Source: Phycisphaerae bacterium
GTDB lineage: Bacteria > Planctomycetota > Phycisphaerae > Phycisphaerales > SM1A02
NCBI GenBank assembly: GCA_016873335.1
Contig: VGXN01000006.1
Span: 1-55,257, forward strand
DNA length: 55,257 nucleotides
Direction of reading: 5' to 3'
The notes under the pieces are model-generated. The model was given only the letters and a program-made list of their open reading frames with translations. It was not told where the DNA came from and searched no databases. Made by a program: the position numbers and the translations under genes. Position 1 is the first letter of the stretch, and every line of letters starts with the position of its first letter. Positions 41,679-48,795 of the stretch are shown here, in pieces.

Positions 41679-42776
41679 ATGGGACGCATCTGGAACTTTT
41701 CAGCAGGTCCTGCCGCTATGCCGGAGGAGGTGCTGCGGGAACTCGGCGGCGATCTGCTCGATCTCGAAGGCACCGGGATCGGCATCTTGGAGCATTCCCA
41801 TCGGCAGCCGCCGTTCGACCGCGTGCTTGAGGGTGCGCTCGATTGTTGCCGCCGCCTCGGTGGGATTCCCGACTCGCACGAGATCCTCTTCGTTCCAGGC
41901 GGTGCGACATTGCAGTTCACGCTCATTCCACTGAACCTGCTGCCAGACGGCGGCGTGGCGGACTACCCCGATACGGACATCTGGACCGCGAAGGCGATCG
42001 TGGAAGCGCGCGATGCCGTGCCGAACGCGCAGATCGTGGTTCCGTTTGAGGGGAAACGCTGCGCCTACGACCATGTGCCGAGCGACGCCGAGTGTCCTGC
42101 GAGCAAGGGCGCCGTGTACCTGCACTACTGCTCCAACAACACGGTGCACGGCACTCAATACCAACGACTCCCCCGCTGCGCGGATGGCGCAGTGCTGGTC
42201 AACGATGCGAGCAGCGAGATCTTTTCCCGTCCCATGGACTGGTCCAAGCATGGCCTGGTGTACGCATCGGGTCAGAAGAACCTCGGCGTGGCCGGCATGT
42301 CCGTCGTCATCATTCGCCGCGATCTTCTGCAGCGCGCGCCGCGAAAGTTGCCCTCGATGCTCTCCTACGCCGCCCATGCGAAGGCAGGCAGCCGCATCAA
42401 CACGCCACCCAACTTCGCCATCCATGCGCTGTGGCGCATGTGCCAGTGGATGGTGCGCGAGGGTGGTGTGGGGGAGATGGAACGCCGCTCGCATGCGCGC
42501 GCGACCTTGGTGTGGGAGACGATCGACGCCTCGGGCGGGTTCTACACACCGCTTGGGCAGGCATCCTGCCGCTCCGTGATCAATGCGTCCTTCCGCCTGC
42601 CGAACGCACAGCTCGACCAACGCTTCTGGAAGGATGCGGCAAAGGATGGCATCGATGGGCTGGCGGGTCACCGAGAGGCAGGCGGCATCCGCGCATCGAT
42701 GTACAACTCCTGCCCCTTGCCCGCAGTCGAAGCGCTTGTTGCGTTCATGCACGAGTTCAAGCGCACAAACGGCTGA
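41679..42776 (+). CDS. serC: Phosphoserine aminotransferase
   Basis: 365 aa. Converts 3-phosphohydroxypyruvate and glutamate to phosphoserine. Marks: IWNFSAGPAAMPEEVL, ILFVPGGATLQF, YCSNNTVHGTQY, PLP-lysine in YASGQKNLGVAG and GLAGHREAGGIRASMYNS. All look functional. Third gene of the serine operon. Its stop touches the stop of the convergent DUF1080 gene with no gap. Confidence 0.95.
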   Translation: MGRIWNFSAGPAAMPEEVLRELGGDLLDLEGTGIGILEHSHRQPPFDRVLEGALDCCRRLGGIPDSHEILFVPGGATLQFTLIPLNLLPDGGVADYPDTDIWTAKAIVEARDAVPNAQIVVPFEGKRCAYDHVPSDAECPASKGAVYLHYCSNNTVHGTQYQRLPRCADGAVLVNDASSEIFSRPMDWSKHGLVYASGQKNLGVAGMSVVIIRRDLLQRAPRKLPSMLSYAAHAKAGSRINTPPNFAIHALWRMCQWMVREGGVGEMERRSHARATLVWETIDASGGFYTPLGQASCRSVINASFRLPNAQLDQRFWKDAAKDGIDGLAGHREAGGIRASMYNSCPLPAVEALVAFMHEFKRTNG

Positions 42777-43436
42777 TCAGGGCAGTGGTCGAAGCCTGAT
42801 GTTTCGGAACTCGATGTGTGCGCCCTCGGACTGCAAGGCGATCCAGCCATCGATCACTTCGCAGCGCGTCGCGGTGTTCTGCACCACGCCGTTCACCTTC
42901 AACTGCAGACTGTCCCCCTCCAGCCGAATGGAATACTGATTCCACTCGCCGAGCGGCTTCTCGTTTGACGGGTGCGCCTTCGCGGTATGCCGTCCATTCG
43001 TGCGATCGCGATTGGTCATCATCGGAAAGTCATCGATGTTCCAAATGTCCCCCGCACTGCCGCTCTGCAGTTGCGCCTCGATCGACTTGGGCCACACTTT
43101 GTCGGGGTACTGCACACGCATGAGCACGCCCGAGTTTCCCGCTCCCTTCGATGGATCGAAGCGCCACTCCAGCTCAAGCTCAAAGCTTGTGTACTTGCCC
43201 TCCGTGCGGAGATACCCCACGGGCTGACCCGCGCACACGAGCACGCCGTCGCGCACCGTCCATGTCTCCGCGGGCGCATCCGCAGGAAACACCTTCCAGT
43301 TCGTCAGATCCGTGCCGTTGAACAGTTCGATGGACCGCCGCTCACTCGGCGACATGTCCTTCGGCGGTGCGCACGAGAGCAGCATCCATGCGACGCCGCC
43401 GATGCAGATTGCGGCCAGCCTTGGCGGAGAACGCAC
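42777..43436 (-). CDS. DUF1080 (3-keto-disaccharide hydrolase-like) lipoprotein
   Basis: 219 aa. Lipoprotein signal with LLSC (Cys22). DUF1080 beta-sandwich marks: IELFNGTDLTNWKV, YTSFELELEWRF, NSGVLMRVQYPDKVWPKSIEAQLQ, GEWNQYSIRLEGDSLQLKVNGVV and ALQSEGAHIEFRNIRLRPL. Related to laminarinase-like folds. DUF1080 proteins act on sugars, some as 3-keto-glycoside hydrolases, and are greatly expanded in planctomycetes. Lies 3 nt after the DUF2934 gene in the same direction. Confidence 0.88.
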   Translation of the reverse strand: MRSPPRLAAICIGGVAWMLLSCAPPKDMSPSERRSIELFNGTDLTNWKVFPADAPAETWTVRDGVLVCAGQPVGYLRTEGKYTSFELELEWRFDPSKGAGNSGVLMRVQYPDKVWPKSIEAQLQSGSAGDIWNIDDFPMMTNRDRTNGRHTAKAHPSNEKPLGEWNQYSIRLEGDSLQLKVNGVVQNTATRCEVIDGWIALQSEGAHIEFRNIRLRPLP

Positions 43437-43439
43437 AGG

Positions 43440-43838
43440 TCAGTGTCCGCGTGAGCCGCCCGATGGCTTGCGCTTGAGTTCCATTTCGGCGGCGACCCAA
43501 TTGTCGAACTCCGTGCCACCGTTTTGCAGCCAACTGTGGTAGGCGGCAAGTTGGATCTGGCTGAAGCTTGGCCCCGCCTCTTTCGATGACCATGTCAAGG
43601 GCGATGTCTCGACGATGGTCGAGGAGCGCGGCTTTGCCGAAGTGTTGCCCGTGGTCACACTGGCTTTCCGCGCCTTGGAGCGCTTGACCTTCATCGCGGG
43701 CAACTTTGCCGCGACGGTCGTTCGCGTCTTGCTCGCTGGCTTCACGCTCGCGCGCGACTTGGTCTTGCGCACGCTGCCTGCCTCGGACGACTTCGCTGTG
43801 GTGGTGCGCTTCTTCGGCGCAGACTTGGTGGTTGGCAT
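43440..43838 (-). CDS. Basic lysine-rich protein with C-terminal DUF2934-like domain
   Basis: 132 aa from MPTTKSAPKKRTTTAK, preceded by a strong Shine-Dalgarno AAGGAG. An in-frame ATG at 43904 is a possible longer start, 9 nt after TACCCT. The first about 85 residues are Lys/Arg/Thr/Ser/Ala-rich and resemble histone H1-like tails, so they may bind nucleic acid. The end, IQLAAYHSWLQNGGTEFDNWVAAEMELKRK, fits DUF2934, a short domain of unknown function. Co-transcribed with the DUF1080 lipoprotein. Confidence 0.72.
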   Translation of the reverse strand: MPTTKSAPKKRTTTAKSSEAGSVRKTKSRASVKPASKTRTTVAAKLPAMKVKRSKARKASVTTGNTSAKPRSSTIVETSPLTWSSKEAGPSFSQIQLAAYHSWLQNGGTEFDNWVAAEMELKRKPSGGSRGH

Positions 43839-43923
43839 GTCATTCTCCTTGGGGGTTCGCACGCGACCACTCTGAGAACTTTGGCGCTTGGGTCGGTGCG
43901 GCATGATGCCCCTAGGGTAACGA

Positions 43924-44589
43924 TCACCCCACCCCAAAGTCGAGTGGTGGAGGCGCCTGCAGTGCCTCGCGCCCCATCGCGAGATCGAAGCACTCCCGGG
44001 TGGTTGCCCAGGACTCGCCACCCATGCGTGCGACCGCCCGGAGTCGCTGCGGGTCGACGGCACCATCCGCCAACAGCGCATCATCGATCCACGCATGAAC
44101 GACTTCGCCCACCACGATGTTGCCGCCGCCCGCCTGCCCCGCCGCAAGACGCACGACCTGGAGCGTGCGACACTCAAACACCGCCGGACTCGCCGCCACC
44201 GATGGCGGTGCGACCACCGTGCTTCGGCGCTCGTCCAGCCCCGCGAATGTGAACTCACTTTCTCCAAATGGCAGCGACTCGGCGGCCGCGGCGACGCGCC
44301 GCACGATCGCCTCCGTGCAGACACTGACGGTGAACTCCCCCTGCCCACCCTCGGTGCGCGGCTTGGCGTTCCGAAGGGAATCCTTCTCGCTCCCATCACG
44401 GTTGTTCACGGGACAGAAGAGCAGTGACATCGGACGCGATCCGATCCCCGTGAAGAATGAGAAGGGCGCGAGGTTCGCCCGTCCCGCCAATGAGCATGTA
44501 CCGACCACCGCGATCGGTCGCGGCACGATGACACCGATCAGCAAGCGGTAGCAGGCAGCGATCGACTCCTGGCTCGGCGTGAAGTGCAT
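43924..44589 (-). CDS. Flavin reductase-like (FMN-binding split-barrel) protein
   Basis: 221 aa from the ATG at 44589; a GTG 9 nt upstream (44598) is also possible, but TACCGT lies exactly 7 nt before the ATG. Family marks: VIVPRPIAVVGTCSL, ANLAPFSFFTGIGSRPMSLLF and FTVSVCTEAIVRRV. Proteins of this family bind FMN and act as NAD(P)H:flavin oxidoreductases or related enzymes. The substrate is unknown. Divergent from sthA. Confidence 0.86.
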   Translation of the reverse strand: MHFTPSQESIAACYRLLIGVIVPRPIAVVGTCSLAGRANLAPFSFFTGIGSRPMSLLFCPVNNRDGSEKDSLRNAKPRTEGGQGEFTVSVCTEAIVRRVAAAAESLPFGESEFTFAGLDERRSTVVAPPSVAASPAVFECRTLQVVRLAAGQAGGGNIVVGEVVHAWIDDALLADGAVDPQRLRAVARMGGESWATTRECFDLAMGREALQAPPPLDFGVG

Positions 44590-44596
44590 GGCGTCC

Positions 44597-44623
44597 ACGG
44601 TATCGCCGAGCCGCTCCTATGCT
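44597..44623. promoter_or_regulatory. Divergent leaderless promoters for the flavin reductase gene and sthA
   Basis: Minus strand: TACCGT (complement of 44597-44602), 7 nt before the ATG at 44589. Plus strand: TATGCT (44618-44623), 6 nt before the sthA ATG. Both genes code for pyridine-nucleotide- or flavin-linked enzymes. Confidence 0.45.
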
Positions 44624-44629
44624 GCGCCC

Positions 44630-46054
44630 ATGACCGAGGCGTATGAGTTCGATCTGACCGTCGTGGGGAGCGGACCGGCCGGACAGTCTGCCGCGATCCA
44701 AGCGGCAAAGCTCGGGAAGCGTGTGGCGATGGTCGAGCGTCGCCGTGGAGTGGGCGGCGTTTCCGTTCACTTGGGAACCCTTCCGTCCAAGACTTTCCGC
44801 GAGGCGGTCCTCAGCCTCCAGCGCGGCACGGTGCGCAAGTCGTTGGAAGCGGCGGGCGCGGATCCGATTCGCCTGACGATGCCGATGCTGATCGACCGGG
44901 TCAGCGGCGTCATCAACGAAGAGCAGCAACTCATCCGCCAGAACCTTCTGCGGAACGATGTGCGGATCCTGTCGGGCTTCGCCTCTTTCATCGATACGCA
45001 CACCATCGCGGTCGACAGCCCCGAAGGCGATCGACGCGTGACGACTGCGTTCACGCTGCTTGCCACGGGAACCCGCCCCGTGATCCCCGCCTCGTGCCCC
45101 GATCATTCGAGTGATGACAACCCCATCGTGTTGACAAGCGACGGCGTGTTGGCACTGCGCGAGATTCCTCGGACGATGCTTGTGGTCGGCGGCGGCGTGA
45201 TCGGCGTGGAGTACGCATCATTCTTCGCGACGCTCGGCACCAAAGTGACGCTGATCGAACGAGCGGAACGCCCAATCTCGTTCATGGATACCGAGACGAT
45301 CGACGAGATGATTCATGACATGCGGCTGCAAGATGTGATCTTCCGCTGCGGTGAGGCGGTCGTTCGCATCGCCTGCATCGACGAGAATCCGCGGCGGGTT
45401 GTGGTCGAACTGGAAAGTGGCAAGCGCATGACGGCGGATGTCGCGCTCATCTCTGCGGGGCGGCAGGGCTGCACCGAAGGCCTGCATCTCGATGCGATCG
45501 GTCTTGCGGCAGATTCACGCGGACGCATCAGCGTGAACGAGAACTACGAGACCACGGTGAAGGGCGTGTACGCAGCGGGCGACCTGATCGGCTTCCCTGC
45601 GCTCGCTGCGACAAGTTCGGCGCAAGGGCGCATCGCCGCGTGCCACATGTTCGGCACCCCAACTGCACCGATGGGCAATGACTACCCGCTTGGCATTTAC
45701 AGCATCCCCGAGATGAGCAGCGCTGGTGCAACGGAGCAGACACTCACCAAAGACAAGGTTCCGTATGAGATTGGCGTGGCGCGCTACAGCGAGATCGCAC
45801 GAGGCAAGATTGCCGAGACATCGGATGGCTTCCTGAAGCTGATCTTCCACCGCGAGACGCGTCAGCTTCTGGGCGTGCACATCCTCGGTTCGAACGCGAC
45901 GGAACTGGTGCACATCGGACAGGCCGTGATCCGACTGAAGGGCGGACTCGACTTCTTCCTCACCAACGTCTTCAACTACCCAACCTACGCCGAGTGCTAC
46001 AAGGTGGCGGCGTACAACGCCTCCAACAACCTGATCAACAACACACTGGCGTGA
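44630..46054 (+). CDS. sthA: Soluble pyridine nucleotide transhydrogenase (Si-specific)
   Basis: 474 aa from MTEAYEFDLTVVGSGPAG. FAD- and NAD(P)-binding glycine motifs GSGPAGQSA and VVGGGVIGVEYAS. It belongs to the disulfide reductase superfamily but lacks the CxxxxC redox pair: the region reads GGVSVHLGTLPSKTFR, as in SthA where the active disulfide is lost. Moves reducing power between NADPH and NADH. The C-terminal dimer domain ends FNYPTYAECYKVAAY. Length is normal. Confidence 0.9.
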   Translation: MTEAYEFDLTVVGSGPAGQSAAIQAAKLGKRVAMVERRRGVGGVSVHLGTLPSKTFREAVLSLQRGTVRKSLEAAGADPIRLTMPMLIDRVSGVINEEQQLIRQNLLRNDVRILSGFASFIDTHTIAVDSPEGDRRVTTAFTLLATGTRPVIPASCPDHSSDDNPIVLTSDGVLALREIPRTMLVVGGGVIGVEYASFFATLGTKVTLIERAERPISFMDTETIDEMIHDMRLQDVIFRCGEAVVRIACIDENPRRVVVELESGKRMTADVALISAGRQGCTEGLHLDAIGLAADSRGRISVNENYETTVKGVYAAGDLIGFPALAATSSAQGRIAACHMFGTPTAPMGNDYPLGIYSIPEMSSAGATEQTLTKDKVPYEIGVARYSEIARGKIAETSDGFLKLIFHRETRQLLGVHILGSNATELVHIGQAVIRLKGGLDFFLTNVFNYPTYAECYKVAAYNASNNLINNTLA

Positions 46055-46093
46055 ACGCACCCCAAGTGGTGCGAGGCGCACAAACGCGGACGC

Positions 46094-46912
46094 TCACTCG
46101 GCGACCGCTGGTGCGGCGAGCGGACGCACCCAAATGTTCCGAAACTGCAACGCGTCGCCGTGATCCTGCAACTTGATTGGCGCACGCTCGCCGTGCGGCG
46201 AATACGACGCGCGCCGCATGTGCGCGGTCTCTCCGAGCACCTCAGAGTTCTCCTGCACGAGCACACCGTTCAGCAGCACCGTCATCGACGCAGTGCGCAC
46301 GATCCCCGCCGCCGCATCGAAGCGCGGTCCACGGAAGATGACGTCATAGACGTTCCACTGCCCCTGCGGGCGGCAGGCGTTCACGAGAGGCGGATGCTGC
46401 CCATACATCGAACCCGCCATGCCATCGACATAGGTGACGTTGCCCGACGAGTTCAGAATCTGCAACTCGTAGCGCGACATGAAGAAGATGCCGCTGTTGC
46501 AGCCCTTCTGACCGTCGCACTTCAGGTCGGTGGGAACCATCCACTCGATGTGAAACTGGCAGTCACCGAAGGAGTCGCGCGTCGCGATGTCTCCGGTGCG
46601 CGGCACGATAGAGAGCACGCCGCCATCCGCCTTCCACCCAATCGGCGACTCCGAACCGGCCTTGACCCACTTCGATGTGTCGCTGCCGCCAAAGAGCACG
46701 ATGGCATCGCTCGGCGGCGTCATCACGCATGCGGCACCCGTCTGGACCGCGGGCGGCTGCGGCCGCGTCATGTCATGCACATCCCAGCGGAACGAACGCT
46801 GCTGCGACTGCATCCACCCACCTGCGAGCGCCGCACAGCCGAGCGCGAGCAGCGCGGCGAACGCGGCGCTCCGACGGGACCAGTTTCGCGGGGCGAGGCG
46901 TTGGACTGTCAC
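46094..46912 (-). CDS. DUF1080 (3-keto-disaccharide hydrolase-like) exported protein
   Basis: 272 aa. An N-terminal hydrophobic segment (about 15-33) acts as signal peptide or anchor. DUF1080 marks: IVLFGGSDTSKWVK, FGDCQFHIEWMVP, GCNSGIFFMSRYELQILNS, NVYDVIFRGPRF, TVLLNGVLVQ and LQDHGDALQFRNIWVRPL. This is the larger form, with an insert around MYGQHPPLVNACR, distinct from the copy at 42777. The ATG overlaps the stop of the SYLF gene by 4 bp. Confidence 0.9.
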   Translation of the reverse strand: MTVQRLAPRNWSRRSAAFAALLALGCAALAGGWMQSQQRSFRWDVHDMTRPQPPAVQTGAACVMTPPSDAIVLFGGSDTSKWVKAGSESPIGWKADGGVLSIVPRTGDIATRDSFGDCQFHIEWMVPTDLKCDGQKGCNSGIFFMSRYELQILNSSGNVTYVDGMAGSMYGQHPPLVNACRPQGQWNVYDVIFRGPRFDAAAGIVRTASMTVLLNGVLVQENSEVLGETAHMRRASYSPHGERAPIKLQDHGDALQFRNIWVRPLAAPAVAE

Positions 46913-47451
46913 TTGGCTGACCCTGCGTGGTAGTCGAATTGCTGCCCGCCGATCGATGCATCAAGCATCGCACCTGTGCTGCTGCCGATAAAGACCGCGA
47001 CACCACTCTGATAGTCGTTCGCTGCGCCGGCACCTGAGGTCGCCATCACGGCGGAAGCCTGCGCCGCGAACTGGAATGTGCCCGAGGTGAACTGCTTCAG
47101 CGCGGACTCATCCTTGAAGAAGATGAATTCATCGAACACCTGCCCGCCGATCTGCGCACCGAACGAACCTTGGTTCATCGAGCAGAAGCCGATGGAACGC
47201 CCACCGGAGAAGACCTCGCCATTACCTGCAGCGCCACCAAAGATGAGACCACCCTTGCCGACGGACGGGAGCACCACATAACCAGACGAGTTTGCGAAGA
47301 ACTTTTCGATGCTCGGATCGCGCAGCTTCAGCCGCTCGATCGCAGCGCGAACTTCCGTGCCGAGATCCTTCTTCTGCTCCTCGGTCTTTGGACCCGTGGC
47401 GCAGCCAATGAGTGCGAGAGAGAGTGCGGCGATGGCGGCGATTCGTTTCAT
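46909..47451 (-). CDS. SYLF/Ysc84-domain lipoprotein (predicted lipid-binding)
   Basis: 180 aa from MKRIAAIAALSLALIGC, lipobox LIGC (Cys17). The SYLF domain covers the rest: SSGYVVLPSVGKGGLIFGGAAGNGEVF, IGGQVFDEFIFFKDESAL and the glycine-rich GVAVFIGSSTGAML. SYLF domains bind phosphoinositides in eukaryotes; in bacteria they are periplasmic lipoproteins of uncertain role. TAGGAT (complement of 47501-47506) and AGGAAC before the start suggest a leadered transcript of about 43 nt. Co-transcribed with the DUF1080 gene. Confidence 0.9.
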   Translation of the reverse strand: MKRIAAIAALSLALIGCATGPKTEEQKKDLGTEVRAAIERLKLRDPSIEKFFANSSGYVVLPSVGKGGLIFGGAAGNGEVFSGGRSIGFCSMNQGSFGAQIGGQVFDEFIFFKDESALKQFTSGTFQFAAQASAVMATSGAGAANDYQSGVAVFIGSSTGAMLDASIGGQQFDYHAGSAK

Positions 47452-47571
47452 CTGGGGTTGTTCCTGCGGTGTCGAGGTGTGATGGAGGACGTGGGCAAGA
47501 ATCCTACCTTCGCCGCACACGGCGGTCCTGCGCTTGTGAAGTACGGCAAGTTGGGGTACCACGCCACAAAG

Positions 47572-48795
47572 ATGGCAGCGCCAACGAGCAGGTTTCTGCA
47601 TGGAGCGACGGGCACGCTGACGCTGCTGACCGCGCTGAACCTGCTCAACTATCTCGATCGCTACCTCCTCGCCGGCATCGTGGCGCCGCTTCAGCAGTCG
47701 CTCGGTGCCACGCAGACGGAGATCGGATTCCTCACGAGCGCGTTCTTGCTGGTCTACATGATCGCCGCGCCCGTGTTCGGACTCGCCGCGCGGCGCGCAA
47801 GCCGACCACACCTGCTCGCGGTGGGCATCTTCATCTGGAGCGCGGCCACCCTCGCAAGCGGCTTCGTTCACACGCTGCTGCAACTCCTGCTGCTGCGCGC
47901 GCTCGTGGGCATCGGCGAAGCGGCGTACTCCACGCTCGGTCCTGCCCTGCTCGCGGGACACTTCAAGCCTGAACGGCGCGCGCCCGCGCTCAGCATCTTC
48001 TATGCGGCGATACCGATCGGCACGGCACTCAGCTACATCGCATCAGGCATGCTGTCGGAACAGTGGGGCTGGCGCTCGGTCTTCATTGCAGGTGGCGTGC
48101 CAGGGCTGTTGCTTGCGTTCCTCTGCCTGCGGCTGCGCGAGCCGCCGTTGAACGCGATCGAACAGGAACCCGAAGTCAGCGCATCGGCGGGGCAGCGCGC
48201 GGCGGCGCTGCGCACGGTGCTTGGCAGCGCCAACTTTCGAGTCGCCACGATCGGACTCACGGCGTTCACCTTTGCCTTCGGCGCGCTCGCCGTGTGGATG
48301 CCACACTACCTCACCACCGTTCGCGGCTGGAGCGCAGTCGATGCATCCGCGTCGTTCGGCATCATCATTGTGGCAGCGGGACTGCTCGGCACGCTTGGCG
48401 GTGGCGCGGTGGCGCGCGCACTCGGCGGTGGCTCGCGCGCGTGCCTTCTCCTGTCCGGTGTCTGCATGCTTGCGGCGGCACCGCTCACCGTGGCGGCTCT
48501 GTACTGTACGGACACGGTGCTGGTGATGACTGTCCTGTTCCTGGCGGCGACATTCGCTTTCGCATCGCAAGGACCCGTGAACGCGGTGCTGGTGAACGCC
48601 GTGCCCGCGGACCTTCGCGCATTCGCCGTGGGTGCGAACGTGCTTGCGATCCACGCCTTCGGTGATGTGCCAAGCCCCGTGATCGTCGGGCGCATCGCCG
48701 ACTCGTCGTGGGGCTGGGAGTGGGCGATGGCGCTCATCCCCGCAGCGATGCTCCTGTCGGCTCTGGCATGGCTGCCGATCTGGAGGCGCCCATGA
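47572..48795 (+). CDS. Major facilitator superfamily transporter, Spinster-like
   Basis: 407 aa from MAAPTSRFLHGATG; a start at 47482 would add a polar extension and is less likely. About twelve membrane helices. The first helix contains LNYLDRYLLAGIV, close to the INYLDRY mark of Spinster (Spns) lipid transporters, followed by the usual loop 2-3 region GLAARRASRP. Substrate unknown; lysolipids or sphingoid lipids are the best-known Spns cargo. The stop overlaps the start of the PAP2-glycosyltransferase gene (ATGA). Confidence 0.85.
   Translation: MAAPTSRFLHGATGTLTLLTALNLLNYLDRYLLAGIVAPLQQSLGATQTEIGFLTSAFLLVYMIAAPVFGLAARRASRPHLLAVGIFIWSAATLASGFVHTLLQLLLLRALVGIGEAAYSTLGPALLAGHFKPERRAPALSIFYAAIPIGTALSYIASGMLSEQWGWRSVFIAGGVPGLLLAFLCLRLREPPLNAIEQEPEVSASAGQRAAALRTVLGSANFRVATIGLTAFTFAFGALAVWMPHYLTTVRGWSAVDASASFGIIIVAAGLLGTLGGGAVARALGGGSRACLLLSGVCMLAAAPLTVAALYCTDTVLVMTVLFLAATFAFASQGPVNAVLVNAVPADLRAFAVGANVLAIHAFGDVPSPVIVGRIADSSWGWEWAMALIPAAMLLSALAWLPIWRRP

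Noticed and set aside
43842-44399. Upstream part of the long frame containing the DUF2934 protein
   Set aside because: It is Arg-rich shadow of the flavin reductase gene. Only the ATG at 43904, 22 codons upstream, is kept as a possible alternative start.
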